Shown here piece after piece: positions 14,739 to 23,549 of a stretch of DNA of 64,000 nt. The notes under the pieces were generated by a model, which saw only the letters and a program-made list of their open reading frames with translations, did not search any database and had not been told where the DNA came from. Numbering within the stretch: the first letter of the stretch is position 1; each line of letters opens with the position of its first letter. A program made the translations under genes and the position numbers. Where the stretch lies: positions 1-64,000 of the forward strand of contig CANGIY010000005.1 in the NCBI GenBank assembly GCA_947454235.1. Direction: 5' to 3'. Source of the stretch: Chitinophagaceae bacterium (GTDB taxonomy: Bacteria; Bacteroidota; Bacteroidia; Chitinophagales; Chitinophagaceae).

Positions 14739-15908
14739 TTATTTTCTGTGCATTAGTATTCCTCTTCTTTTAGCGTCCAGCTTTTTCAAGTCAACCGGAT
14801 AGGCAGTTGTGGCTCTGTCGTAATTGGCGATAATCATGTAAGGCTCGTCTTTGTAGTATTTGATGTATGCAGTGTTTTCGGCTTGCTCTGATACAATTCT
14901 ACCTTTAAAGAACCAGACCTCATCGGGGTTTTTAAGTATTTCTTCAAACGCAGGTATCATTTTCCAACGCCCTTCAGTTCGTTTTTTTAACAGTTTGTCG
15001 TAAAACTCCTGGTCGAAATGGATAGATGTTCCGTTGAGGTCTTTTATGTCGAATTCACCTGCGTCCTTTGCCATGTTATGCCAGTCGATGTATGCTTGTT
15101 CCGGTGATGACGGCTCAGGAGCGGGTTTAAATTCATTGGTGGAGTAAATGTGTTCAGCGGTAGGCATGTTGTACGTTCTATCGAATGATAAATCTGACTT
15201 TTGCAGGTTATTCATCATTGGGTAGTTATTGTCGAAGATTACCTCTGTTACGCCTGCGTTGTTTTGGCAATAAGGCGGTATCTTATTGTCTTTTATGGAT
15301 TTATGAGCAGGCATTAAAGCTTCATTTGTTTCTTTAGCTGGAATAATGCGACATCGACAATGAAAGTGTACCGGAGGAGATATTTTTTTCCAGAAACCGT
15401 TGTTTTTAGGATAAGCTACACCGTCAAGTGGTCCGCATATAGGGCATGTTTTTTCATCCTCGATGGTTGACCATTGAAGGATTTCACTTTCGTTGTATTG
15501 TTGCCATTCTACGGCAGTTTGGGCTGAAGCGAGGGCAAATTCGCGTTCGGTTTTTAAATGACCGATGTTAAACACAAGACCTGCTTTGGTGCAGTCGTCG
15601 CGGTATTGCTTGAATGGTTTTACCTTACCGTCATTATCAAGTAATAGTTGGTTGTATTTTTTCATTTCCTCGAGCGACTTTGCCGCAGCGAAAGAATATA
15701 TGTTTGCTCTCAGTTTTGCAGCGAGGCGGTTTTCGGGGTCTGTGTAGCCAAATTTTAGAGGCGGGATAGCCTCATTGAGTGCGCTGTTTAGGTGATTTCC
15801 AATTCGAAGTGAGAGTTCGGCAGGTATTTGGTGTGGTCCGATTTTGCCGCTGTATATTTCTTTTGCGAGGTCGTTGATAAGGGTTTCAAATGGGTTCGCA
15901 TCCGCCAA
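14739..15908 (-). CDS. Mu F-like minor head protein with C-terminal nuclease-like domain
   Basis: 389 residues, from a TTG start at 15908 (no ATG nearby). The N-terminal part is helical. Residues about 125-190 carry the Mu F Zn motif CPICG (C155, C158) and HFHCRC (H181, C184, C186). A Pro-rich linker (262-270) leads to a C-terminal domain (about 275-389): FDIKDLNGTSIHFDQEF, then FEEILKNPDEVWFF, YIKYYKDEPYMIIANYD. This resembles the PBECR group of barnase/EndoU/RelE-like nucleases fused to phage head proteins. Such a domain might be delivered with DNA. The nuclease call is by pattern only. Confidence 0.75.
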   Translation of the reverse strand: MADANPFETLINDLAKEIYSGKIGPHQIPAELSLRIGNHLNSALNEAIPPLKFGYTDPENRLAAKLRANIYSFAAAKSLEEMKKYNQLLLDNDGKVKPFKQYRDDCTKAGLVFNIGHLKTEREFALASAQTAVEWQQYNESEILQWSTIEDEKTCPICGPLDGVAYPKNNGFWKKISPPVHFHCRCRIIPAKETNEALMPAHKSIKDNKIPPYCQNNAGVTEVIFDNNYPMMNNLQKSDLSFDRTYNMPTAEHIYSTNEFKPAPEPSSPEQAYIDWHNMAKDAGEFDIKDLNGTSIHFDQEFYDKLLKKRTEGRWKMIPAFEEILKNPDEVWFFKGRIVSEQAENTAYIKYYKDEPYMIIANYDRATTAYPVDLKKLDAKRRGILMHRK

Positions 15909-15928
15909 ATTTGGAATAACAATTTGTT

Positions 15929-15949
15929 CCCCGACGCTAGTGGTCGGGG
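15929..15949. repeat. Perfect 7-bp hairpin between portal and F-like genes
   Basis: CCCCGAC and GTCGGGG pair around a 7-nt loop directly after the portal stop codon. There is no T-tract, so it is not a classical terminator. It resembles the other REP-type hairpins in this prophage. Confidence 0.6.
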
Positions 15950-17392
15950 TTACTGAAAAAAAGCAAAAAGGTCTTTTAAAATGCTTTTAAAGGTTTTGGG
16001 GGGTTTACGATAAGGGTTGTAAGGCATGTCCTCGAATTGTAAATCTGTGATGTCGGATAGGTTCCGAGACTGTCGCTCGGAATCTCCGCTTTCGCTCCGA
16101 CTTTTGGGTTTCGGTTCTGCCCCTACATTGCGTTTGTTGGGTTCTTGTTTTTCCGAAACTTCGCTCCGAAACTTCGCTTCGATTTGAGATTTTAATTCGT
16201 CGTAGTTGTCGGGTTTGGGAATGCCGGCTGTGTCGTAGAAGTATTGGTCGTCGATAGGAACGCCTGCTTCTTTTAGGCTCAAAGCTATCGCAATTAGCGT
16301 TTTAACTTTTTCTACGTCGATGTTTTTGGCGATTTGAAAACGTCCGCCTTCTTCGATTGGTAGTCCATAAGAGCGTAGGATTGCGGCAAACTCTTTACTG
16401 TTAAGATATGCCTCAAGATAGAAGATGTCTGCAAGCTGTATTTCGTTTTGTTGCTCCTGGTGTGTCTGGCTCTTGGCGTTGCTGCCGTGTTTGCCTGCAC
16501 TGGTGGTGTCGGTATTTCCTAGAATGCAGATTGACATTTCTGCATTCATGGCGTCTTTCATTTTTTCCTGAAGCTCGCCATTTGCATTTGATGTTTTACC
16601 GTCTATGGGTTTAAAGTTGGCTTGCTTTGGGATAAGGATAGCGGTTGCGCTGCCGCTTTCCTCGAGTATTTGCTTTAACTCCGCTTTGATTTGTTCGTCG
16701 TTAGCGTCGTATTCTATGACGCGCATTGGGATGCCGAATATTTCGATGAAGTTACTCCAGTCAGCATAATTGTCGCGTTTGTATATTGCGTATGGTGCTG
16801 CCTTGAGTAGTAGACCAAGTTCGCGCGGTTGACCGATTACCCAAATATTTGGATAGTCATCGTAAGGGATGCCTGTTTCCGCGTTCATGTCTGATGATAT
16901 TACTCTCCAGTGCGGTTTAACGTGTCTCCGGTCGATTAATTCAAAGTCGAAGTCTTCGCCCGGGATGAATTCAAATGCGGTGATACCCCAATTTATTGTG
17001 TTGAGTATTTCCTTACACATTTCTCGGAATGGAATGGATTTTATAAGTGATTCCATTCCTTCTATCTTCTTTCCGGACTTACCTACGTAGGAAATGACTT
17101 TGTTTAGGACTGAGTCCTGCCTTTTCTGGATTATGCCAGTTAGATGCCCATCTAGCAATATGTCATCATACAATTCATAGAGCCTAGCCCTATTAGGAAT
17201 TGTTCGCGAGTCAGCGCGCCAATGGTGCTGTCGCCACTGTTCAATAGATTTCTTTGTCCTGTTTACTGTCAGGACTCTTATTTGATGCGTAGTTAGGTTT
17301 ACGGGTTGTTTTTTATTGTTGACTATAGGGTCGTGTCCGTTGTTTTGGGCTGTAGCTGTAGATACCCCTGCGTTTGCATTTTTTTGGCTCAT
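15950..17392 (-). CDS. Mu gp29-like portal protein (DUF935)
   Basis: 480 residues. The DUF935 layout is clear: RLYELYDDILLDGHL then QKRQDSVL (about 72-100), NWGITAFEFI, a WSNFIEIFGIPMR strand near 220-233, and EQQNEIQLADIFYLEA. It forms the ring at the head vertex through which DNA is packed. The C-terminal 70 or so residues are unusual: Arg/Ser/Glu-rich (SRSESGDSERQSRN) and encoded by hairpin sequences at 16061-16175 that resemble REP elements. The packaging order TerS, TerL, connector, portal, F is compact and leftward. Confidence 0.88.
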   Translation of the reverse strand: MSQKNANAGVSTATAQNNGHDPIVNNKKQPVNLTTHQIRVLTVNRTKKSIEQWRQHHWRADSRTIPNRARLYELYDDILLDGHLTGIIQKRQDSVLNKVISYVGKSGKKIEGMESLIKSIPFREMCKEILNTINWGITAFEFIPGEDFDFELIDRRHVKPHWRVISSDMNAETGIPYDDYPNIWVIGQPRELGLLLKAAPYAIYKRDNYADWSNFIEIFGIPMRVIEYDANDEQIKAELKQILEESGSATAILIPKQANFKPIDGKTSNANGELQEKMKDAMNAEMSICILGNTDTTSAGKHGSNAKSQTHQEQQNEIQLADIFYLEAYLNSKEFAAILRSYGLPIEEGGRFQIAKNIDVEKVKTLIAIALSLKEAGVPIDDQYFYDTAGIPKPDNYDELKSQIEAKFRSEVSEKQEPNKRNVGAEPKPKSRSESGDSERQSRNLSDITDLQFEDMPYNPYRKPPKTFKSILKDLFAFFQ

Positions 17393-17458
17393 TTTTTGGC
17401 TCTGTTTTTTAGTCGGGTTATTTGACCTGAGTGTTTCTTTTGGCGTTTTTAAAAGGGT

Positions 17459-17905
17459 TTAAAAACTGTTGCGCCGCTTTTCGTTCGTTTTAAGGAATAC
17501 GGTTGTTCCTTGTGGCGGTTTTGCGAGGTTTGTTGTGTCGAGATATGGCCAGTCAGGGGGTTGGCTCTTCTGGTCTCGAATGTCTTTTAGTTTTTGTAAT
17601 GCGGACTGGTAATCGAACTTGCAGGTTTCGTAATTGATACTTGGGTTGCCAAGTTTGACGAGCTGCCATACGGCTAAGTCTATAATGATAGCATTCAGGT
17701 ATTCACTTCGGAATGTAGCTTCTATTGGCGGGTTTGATGTATCGTCACCGAAAAGTTGGAGTAGGTCGAACCTATGCAAGTACATTTTTGCTTCTTCGAT
17801 AGCCATAGCGATAGCGCGCTGCGCAATTGCTTCGTCTCCGCGGGTTATTTCGGTTTGTATTTCGCCGTAGATGCGTTGGTTTAGGTCGGAAGGTTGAAGT
17901 ATCAT
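17459..17905 (-). CDS. Head-tail connector, DUF1320 / Mu gp36-like
   Basis: 148 residues from ATG 17905 (MILQPSDLNQRIYGEI); the longer open frame to 17992 is His-rich and overlaps the upstream gene, so it is rejected. The helical pattern I..EITRGDEAIAQRAIAMAIEEAKMYL..RF (about 15-47), then AIIIDLAVWQLV, fits DUF1320, the gp36/gpJ neck family. An unstructured Lys/Arg tail follows. Confidence 0.65.
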   Translation of the reverse strand: MILQPSDLNQRIYGEIQTEITRGDEAIAQRAIAMAIEEAKMYLHRFDLLQLFGDDTSNPPIEATFRSEYLNAIIIDLAVWQLVKLGNPSINYETCKFDYQSALQKLKDIRDQKSQPPDWPYLDTTNLAKPPQGTTVFLKTNEKRRNSF

Positions 17906-17910
17906 GGATT

Positions 17911-18108
17911 TTAATTTGCTTTTTTGAATGTGTATATGTCTCCTGTTGGTGATTGGGTGATGGTGTAGTTTATGCCGAAGGTGTTGCACCATAGTTCAAG
18001 GTCGGCTACAGAAGCAAACCCATAAACAGGTTGGTCGTAATCAATGAACAGCTCCTGAGCCGTCTTTGTTACGGTGTTGCCAAGTAAAATGTGGTACGGG
18101 TCGAGCAT
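17911..18108 (-). CDS. Small hypothetical protein in packaging operon
   Basis: 65 residues, ATG 18108, fitted between TerL (3-bp gap) and the connector gene (5-bp gap). It contains AQELFIDYDQPVYGFASVADLELWC and ends TGDIYTFKKAN. The tight spacing argues that it is translated. Not recognised. Confidence 0.6.
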   Translation of the reverse strand: MLDPYHILLGNTVTKTAQELFIDYDQPVYGFASVADLELWCNTFGINYTITQSPTGDIYTFKKAN

Positions 18109-18111
18109 TGA

Positions 18112-19608
18112 TTAAAAGCGTTTTGAGTTTTGTTTTTTAAATATGGTCGTTGCTCCGGGTTTGAGGCGAAGTGAAAGTTCGTTGAGCATCCAAATGCCGC
18201 CTTCGCATGCATCGGGACCATCGTCGTGTGCTTTAGAGCCGGGTGCAAAACAGATGAATTGTTCATCGAGTCGTTTCATTCCGGGATTATCCCTTTCTTT
18301 TTCGTTGAGGAATAGCTTGTAATTTCGAACCAACGGTTCTAGTAAGGCGTCTATACGAATGAACTTGTCGTCTTTTTTTCGGGTGTCTCCGGAGATTGGG
18401 ATTATAGGAGTATTTTTTGCTTTCGCATAGTTGTAGAACTCCTGAATGATGGTTCCCTGAAGGAAAACTTCCTCCATTCGGTAATAGCAGGATTTATTCC
18501 CGACTATGGCTTTGATTTCATAGTGCCATTCAATCATGCGAGCAATAGAGCATTGTTCTACAAATGCTTTGATAACGTGGAATTCGTCACCGATTTTCCC
18601 AATAAGCACGGTTGCTTTGTAGTCGGATTTCTTTGACTCTCTGTATGAGGGGTCGGTATAGCATACTAAATGGGAGTACTTTTCGATTGGGAGCGCGGGT
18701 TTGTAATTCATTTCTTTAAATACCGTGCCTTCGACAATAGGGTTATTGAAGTATTCTTTTTGAACTGACAGGTAGGATTTTTGCGCCAAAGCGCGGTTGA
18801 TTTGCTCTATTGAGTTTTTCTCTGGCCATGTAGGATGTCCTTTGCCGTCGAGGATATTAACAATATCGGTGTGGTCTGCAAATGTAGATGCGCGAACTAC
18901 ACAGCAGTCTTTTGCGATGCGGTTGCCGCAAAATATAATGAGTGTTGGTGCAGATATAGAACGTGTTCCGATTGTGGCGTTTTCAATCCATTCCCAAGTC
19001 TTTTTGACCATGTCGGGATTTCGCACGTCCTGGTCAGTATCGCAGTCGTCAAATAGAAGCACATCGGGGCGTTCGTTCTTTGCTGTTTTGGCTCCTCGTG
19101 GTGGTTCGCCTATGCCTACAGCGCGGAAAGCTGCGCCGTTTTTAATGATGAATTCGGATGAGGTCCATTGCCCTAGCGTTTCCTGTTTTCCATAGTCGTG
19201 TATGATTCTAGCGTTGGACTCTAGGTTTACTTTGTAGGGCATGAGTAACCTTGCGGCGTTTTCATGCGTAGAGCTGACCAACAGGACGTGGCGTTTGCGT
19301 TCGGTAAGCACCAGATAAAGGGTTTCGAACATGGTGCGGGTTGACTTGGCGCATTCGCGAGACCACATTCGTACTTCGTACCATTCCGGGTTTTGGATTA
19401 TTCGCTTGGTAGCTTCTTTGTGGAATTTGGCGGGTTTGGCTTTTTCGGTAGGGAAATAGTATGCGAACCACTGTTCGGGGTTTGCCTCGAGCTTTTTTAT
19501 TCTGACTTCTTGTTGTGCGGCTGTTTCTTCAGTATCGACAGTTATTTCTGCTGTTTTTGCCTGAAGAAATTTATACCAATCTTTGAGTTGTTCTTTTATT
19601 GAAATCAT
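18112..19608 (-). CDS. Terminase large subunit (Mu gp28-like)
   Basis: 498 residues. The ATPase domain has Walker A SRECAKST (83-90) and Walker B DVLLFDD (182-188). The nuclease domain has its first acidic residue in VCYTDPSYRES, and ends with HDDGPDACEGGIWML, the usual DxxD-type C-terminal metal site. It cuts and pumps DNA into the prohead. For a Mu-type phage this means headful packaging from the prophage into flanking host DNA. Its start overlaps the small-subunit stop by 4 bp. Confidence 0.93.
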   Translation of the reverse strand: MISIKEQLKDWYKFLQAKTAEITVDTEETAAQQEVRIKKLEANPEQWFAYYFPTEKAKPAKFHKEATKRIIQNPEWYEVRMWSRECAKSTRTMFETLYLVLTERKRHVLLVSSTHENAARLLMPYKVNLESNARIIHDYGKQETLGQWTSSEFIIKNGAAFRAVGIGEPPRGAKTAKNERPDVLLFDDCDTDQDVRNPDMVKKTWEWIENATIGTRSISAPTLIIFCGNRIAKDCCVVRASTFADHTDIVNILDGKGHPTWPEKNSIEQINRALAQKSYLSVQKEYFNNPIVEGTVFKEMNYKPALPIEKYSHLVCYTDPSYRESKKSDYKATVLIGKIGDEFHVIKAFVEQCSIARMIEWHYEIKAIVGNKSCYYRMEEVFLQGTIIQEFYNYAKAKNTPIIPISGDTRKKDDKFIRIDALLEPLVRNYKLFLNEKERDNPGMKRLDEQFICFAPGSKAHDDGPDACEGGIWMLNELSLRLKPGATTIFKKQNSKRF

Positions 19609-20105
19609 TGTTTGGTAGCGTTGTCTTTAATGAAGGAATCGGAAAGCTTGAGGTATCGGTCGCGGAATTCGCGCTCGGATGCCGGGAGCCAGTTGGCAAA
19701 GTCTTTGGTGACCTGTATGATTTGACCAAGGTTGGTTTTGGTCGTTAGGTCGTTGATTGAAGCTGTTAGTTTTTTAATGGTATCAGCTTGTTTTGAATCG
19801 GGGAACCCGGTCGTTTCCTCGATGTGGTCGTTGAGCTTTTTTAGTTGTCGGGTAAATACACGGATTTGTTCATCGAGCGTAGTGCTGATGTTTTCTTTTA
19901 AGGTTGACCAGTGACCTTCTTCAATCCAGTTTGAGAGGGTTTTAGGGGTAACGCCTACTTTTTCTGCCAATGCCTCAATTGATATGTTGTTTTGGGTATA
20001 TAGCGTTTTAGCTAACTCTTTGAGTCGAGCGGACTCCTCAGATGTTAGTTTGGTACGCTTTTTTTGTCCCGAGACTTTTGCTCTGGATTTCACTTCTTTT
20101 GCCAT
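19605..20105 (-). CDS. Terminase small subunit-like protein (helix-turn-helix)
   Basis: 166 residues from ATG 20105 (MAKEVKSRAK). The frame is open to 20360, but that extension translates REP hairpins and is rejected. After a basic N-terminus, LAEKVGVTPKTLSNWIEEGHW (about 47-67) is a clear helix-turn-helix. It is followed by a coiled-coil-like middle and a C-terminal helix. Gene position, overlap with TerL and size fit the DUF1804/Mu gp27 type of small terminase. Confidence 0.75.
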   Translation of the reverse strand: MAKEVKSRAKVSGQKKRTKLTSEESARLKELAKTLYTQNNISIEALAEKVGVTPKTLSNWIEEGHWSTLKENISTTLDEQIRVFTRQLKKLNDHIEETTGFPDSKQADTIKKLTASINDLTTKTNLGQIIQVTKDFANWLPASEREFRDRYLKLSDSFIKDNATKQ

Positions 20106-20358
20106 GTTTTTGAGTTTAGGGCAACCACGAGGGATTGCCCCTACGTGTTCCGCAATACTGCGGAATCTCCGCTGTCGCTCTGACAAATTTCGGATATAGA
20201 TGTATGGTTTACCTAATTGTGCTGCGGAGAATGTCATTAAAGTTGTAATGATTGCACGAAAACGTGCAGGGATTGCCACTTTTTGCGGAACGGCTTCCAA
20301 GTAATTTGGAATAGGCTTTTTGTTGGCTGAATTTTGGGGCATAAAGTGTTCTAAACGC
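20106..20358. promoter_or_regulatory. Divergent late-promoter region with REP hairpins
   Basis: This 253-bp gap separates the two late arms. It contains a REP copy (20118-20145, GGGCAACCACGAGGGATTGC then CC), a perfect TTCCGCA-atac-TGCGGAA hairpin (20148-20165) and a GCACG-aaaa-CGTGC hairpin (20254-20267). Both late transcripts must start here, but no perfect TAnnTTTG element is seen; TAATTTGG occurs near 20304. A phage-encoded late activator is likely. Confidence 0.55.
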
Positions 20359-21324
20359 ATGGCGGCAGAAAAAAAGATAGACCAACGATTTTTGTTATCA
20401 GATGATAGCGTAAATGTTTATGGCTTCAGGTGTTTGAGCGCGGGTTGTGTGCTTTCTGAGTTTATTAAGAACCCGATTGGCTACTTTATGCATGAACGCG
20501 ATAAGGGCGTTGTGTTGAGGTGGGATGATGTGAAACTGGAAGGCGATAAGATTACCGGAGTTCCGGTTATCAATTTGGCTAATACAAGGGGTGACCAAAC
20601 GGCTCAGGAGATTGAAGCGGGTTTTTTGAATGCTGCAAGCATTGGGCATATCGTTGTGTTAGAGCATAGTGATGCGCCTGAGTTGAAGTTGCCGGGACAG
20701 ATAGGACCAACTTTAACTAAGTGGTACATGCGAGAAACTTCATTGGTGGATATTCCCGGCAATACGAATTCGTTCAAGTTGAGTGATGCGAGCGGTAACG
20801 AACTTAATTTATCTGATTTTTCAACGAACTTAAAACTTCCCAACGATATGAACGGGCTTACTATTTCGATAGCCAATTTGATGGCTGTTGACCCAGCAAC
20901 TGCTAACCTCAAAGATGAGGCTAGTGTGATAGCATACATTACGAATTTGAAGGCTGATGCGGCTAAGGTGCCGGGGCTTGAAAAGCAACTGAGCGATTTG
21001 AAGGCTGATAGTGCTAAAAAGGACGTGGAAGCGATTTTAGCGAAAGGGTTGGCGGATAAGAAGCTGACAAAGGAGCTTTCAGACAAGCTTTCGGTGGACT
21101 ATGCTACTAACCCAACCGGATTGAAAACATTGGTTGATACAATGCTTGTGTACCAAAGCATTGCTCAAAACTTGAAATCGGAAACTGGCAATATTGGTGA
21201 ACCAAATTGGAAGTGGGACGACTTTGAGAAAAATGACCCATCCGGCAAGAAGCTGATGACTCTACGCGCTGAGAACCCGGCAAAATACCAAGAGCTGTAC
21301 GACGCGAGGTTTAAAAACAAATAA
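20359..21324 (+). CDS. Prohead protease / scaffold (Mu gpI-like)
   Basis: 321 residues from ATG 20359 (MAAEKKID). The N-terminal protease part has FMHERDKGVVLRWDD, ITGVPVINLAN, then EIEAGFLNAASIGH and a W-Y-RETSLVDIPGN stretch resembling phage S78-like proteases. The Ser within AASIGH is a candidate nucleophile. The C-terminal third (about 195-260) is an Ala/Lys/Asp-rich helix typical of the internal scaffold that is removed during head maturation. It lies directly before the major capsid gene, as I/Z precede T in Mu. Confidence 0.8.
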   Translation: MAAEKKIDQRFLLSDDSVNVYGFRCLSAGCVLSEFIKNPIGYFMHERDKGVVLRWDDVKLEGDKITGVPVINLANTRGDQTAQEIEAGFLNAASIGHIVVLEHSDAPELKLPGQIGPTLTKWYMRETSLVDIPGNTNSFKLSDASGNELNLSDFSTNLKLPNDMNGLTISIANLMAVDPATANLKDEASVIAYITNLKADAAKVPGLEKQLSDLKADSAKKDVEAILAKGLADKKLTKELSDKLSVDYATNPTGLKTLVDTMLVYQSIAQNLKSETGNIGEPNWKWDDFEKNDPSGKKLMTLRAENPAKYQELYDARFKNK

Positions 21325-21376
21325 TGCGTTGCAAACGCGATACCGTTTGGCACTCGTTGCAAACGAGTACCAGTAT
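21325..21376. repeat. Twin short palindromic hairpins after the protease gene
   Basis: GCGTTGCAAACGC and, 14 bp later, CTCGTTGCAAACGAG share a GTTGCAAAC core, each self-complementary. This paired arrangement is REP-like. It may stabilise or separate the protease and capsid messages. Confidence 0.6.
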
Positions 21377-21411
21377 AGTAAATAAAACATTCATTTTAAA
21401 ATTTTAGCCAA

Positions 21412-22338
21412 ATGGCAATACAAAGGGAACTGTGGGAAGAGACGATCGTCGGAAACGTCTTCCGAAAAAATGACTTCTGGATGGATGCGTTTAACGCGGA
21501 CCAGTATGTACTTCAAGGTAGGGTGGTGCATATACCTCAAGCGGGTGGGTTGATAGGCGTAAGTAAAAACCGAAATTCGCTTCCGGCAGCGGTGGTTCGC
21601 AGGACGGATACTGACGCTACTTACTCGCTTGACGAATATACTACTGACCCTGTGCATATACCTTATGCCGACCAAGTGGAGCTTTCGTATGACAAGCGTC
21701 TATCGGTGACATCGGAAATGGTATCGGCATTGCGACAGTTGGTTGCTGATAATGCGTTGTATTCATGGTCGCCTGACGTTGCGAACTATTCGTTTACAAA
21801 GGTGAACGCTACGGGTAATGACTTAGCTGCATACACAACATCGGCTGCGGGTACAAGGCGCGGAACCAAGGTTGCGGACTTCCTGACTATGGCGTCATTG
21901 TTTGACAACGAAGACATTCCAGAAGAGGACCGTTACAGCATTCTTGATGCTAATCAGTACTATTCGCTGCTTGCCGATTTGTCTGCTACTCAATTCAGGG
22001 ATTTTTCTCAAGTTATTGACCCAAGAACGGGTAAAGTAGATGAATTGTATGGTTTCAAAATCAGGAAGCGTTCAAAGGTATTGGTTGCGGATTCAAATGG
22101 TATTGTGAAGGCTCCGGACGCTGTGGCTGCGGCTGACGATTGCCCGGTGTCGCTGTTCTGGCAAAAGAACTCTGTAGAACGTGCGCTTGGTGAGGTTAAG
22201 TTTTTTGAAAGGCTTGATGACCCTACCTATTATGGCGACATCTATTCAACTTTGTTAAGGTTCGGCGGCAGGGTTCGCCGTGCAGACCAAAAAGGTGTTG
22301 GCGTTTTGTTCAATGGTATTGGTGGTCAAGGCGCTTAA
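21412..22338 (+). CDS. Major capsid protein
   Basis: 308 residues. It begins MAIQRELWEETIVGNVFRKN, a form typical of major head proteins in Bacteroidota Mu-like phages. Beta-strand stretches such as VHIPYADQVELSYDKR and a late LLRFGGRVRRADQKG follow. A well-composed protein of about 33 kDa right after the protease/scaffold gene is the expected coat protein. The first two residue groups probably form the N-arm. Identity rests on position, size and start motif. Confidence 0.8.
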   Translation: MAIQRELWEETIVGNVFRKNDFWMDAFNADQYVLQGRVVHIPQAGGLIGVSKNRNSLPAAVVRRTDTDATYSLDEYTTDPVHIPYADQVELSYDKRLSVTSEMVSALRQLVADNALYSWSPDVANYSFTKVNATGNDLAAYTTSAAGTRRGTKVADFLTMASLFDNEDIPEEDRYSILDANQYYSLLADLSATQFRDFSQVIDPRTGKVDELYGFKIRKRSKVLVADSNGIVKAPDAVAAADDCPVSLFWQKNSVERALGEVKFFERLDDPTYYGDIYSTLLRFGGRVRRADQKGVGVLFNGIGGQGA

Positions 22339-22548
22339 TTGATATACTGAAGATACTCTTATATGTGGCGTTTGGAAGCTGGTACTCCATATAAACCAGC
22401 AGATAATCTTAGAGGGCATGGTTCTGTAGACCTGTAAGACCTACCCACTGACGGCACTAGCCGTATTCCTAGACACAGGAACCAACAGTCCCGCTTCCCG
22501 TAATACTACGGGAGCGGGATTAGGAGGTGAAGAAAATTCGTATTTTTT
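22339..22548 (+). other. Structured leader of ~210 nt after the capsid gene
   Basis: Four hairpins in order: GCTGG..CCAGC (around 22377-22401), ACGGC-acta-GCCGT (22451-22464), TTCCT-agacac-AGGAA (22466-22481), and a long CCCGCTTCCCGTA / TACGGGAGCGGG stem (around 22489-22518). TAGGAGGTG then occurs before ATG 22549. A 24-codon open frame (22363-22437) also fits here. The last hairpin recurs near 23263. It could be a leader RNA, an sRNA, or simply REP insertions. Confidence 0.45.
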
Positions 22549-23121
22549 ATGAGAAAATTTGTTCAGGTTTTGATTTTTGCGCTGACGTGCGCATGTGGCT
22601 GCGGGACTGTGAGTTTCGGACAGCAAAACGTTTTTAAGGCAACTGCGCCAAAAGTATTTATGCGCGGTAGCTTTCAGGGCGGTACTTATGACACTACCGG
22701 AAGGTGGTGGGGTTTAAAGCAAGAAACTGGTGTGTTGCCTAATGCCAATTACCCATTGTTTAGTGCCAGGAGGGATACTGTTACGCATACTGCGGCATTT
22801 AATGACAGTGTGTGGTGTTCATTCCCTCAGTATGCCAACTGTTTGAGCATTGAGATTCAGGCGAAGCAAGTGGGAGCTGTGAGGGCTGACTCTACGGTGT
22901 TTTATGTGTGGGGTAGTAAAAGTGGAGCTGACCCTTACTCTGGGACGTATAAGCTGCTTACCTCATTCACGATGGCGAATACTACCAATCAACAGGTGTT
23001 TCAGTATGACTTTAACTCGGGGGGTGTATGGGATTTTACCGGGTTTAGGATAACGGCAGTCAACGGTAATTTAAGTACTTATAGCTCTGTTGACTGGACG
23101 CCGAAGTTAATTTTTAGATAG
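22549..23121 (+). CDS. Secreted hypothetical protein among head genes
   Basis: 190 residues. The first 24 or so are a Sec signal peptide (LIFALTCACGCGTVSFGQ). The mature part is beta-rich, with Thr/Ser and aromatic residues, and ends VDWTPKLIFR. A signal peptide on a gene between capsid and lysis genes is unusual for a virion protein. It may be a surface or periplasmic protein produced late, or the first of several such products in this phage. Not recognised. Confidence 0.55.
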   Translation: MRKFVQVLIFALTCACGCGTVSFGQQNVFKATAPKVFMRGSFQGGTYDTTGRWWGLKQETGVLPNANYPLFSARRDTVTHTAAFNDSVWCSFPQYANCLSIEIQAKQVGAVRADSTVFYVWGSKSGADPYSGTYKLLTSFTMANTTNQQVFQYDFNSGGVWDFTGFRITAVNGNLSTYSSVDWTPKLIFR

Positions 23122-23315
23122 TTCATTTCTGAGGTTTCTCGGTCTGAGCGACTTCGATAAGCTTCAATATTCTTCGTGTTTGTGATTTGAGCCTTCGGTT
23201 TTTTGAGATTTTCCGGAGGTGGTTGGGCTCCCGAGACGATGCTCGGGACTGCCCCTACTGACCCGCTTCCCGTACTACTACGGGAGCGGGTTTAGGAGGT
23301 GCAAGATGTTTTGTA
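23122..23315 (+). repeat. REP-like cluster between secreted and holin genes
   Basis: Contains TCCCGAGACGATGCTCGGGA (about 23229-23249), a perfect-stem hairpin with GATG at the tip, then CCCGCTTCCCGTA / TACGGGAGCGGG (about 23263-23291) and TTTAGGAGGTG before ATG 23316. Both forms recur elsewhere in the prophage (33367 and 22489). Confidence 0.6.
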
Positions 23316-23543
23316 ATGGCAATGGATGCTGATACTTTAAAGTGGGCTTTTGGCGGGGCGGTGGCTGTATTAGGCGCGATTACCGGATTTTTCGGTAAAG
23401 CTGTGATTGCGAAGTTGTCAGCGATTCTTGAGGAACTTAAGAATTTGAATGTCAGCTCAGCGCGCCATGATGAACGTATCAATTTTCATGGTGAAAAGCT
23501 GAAGGAACATGAAGAGAGGATTAAGGACTTGGAGGGGAAATGA
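23316..23543 (+). CDS. Small holin-like membrane protein with coiled coil
   Basis: 75 residues: one hydrophobic helix (about 8-30, LKWAFGGAVAVLGAITGFFG) and a C-terminal charged coiled coil ending RIKDLEGK. This recalls XhlA-type or other accessory holins. It lies at the start of the presumed lysis cassette. A start two codons later (ATG 23322) is possible. Confidence 0.6.
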   Translation: MAMDADTLKWAFGGAVAVLGAITGFFGKAVIAKLSAILEELKNLNVSSARHDERINFHGEKLKEHEERIKDLEGK

Positions 23544-23549
23544 TTTTCA

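Noticed and set aside
20106-20360. N-terminal extension of the small terminase frame
   Set aside because: It translates REP hairpins and the divergent promoter gap. ATG 20105 begins the natural basic N-terminus.
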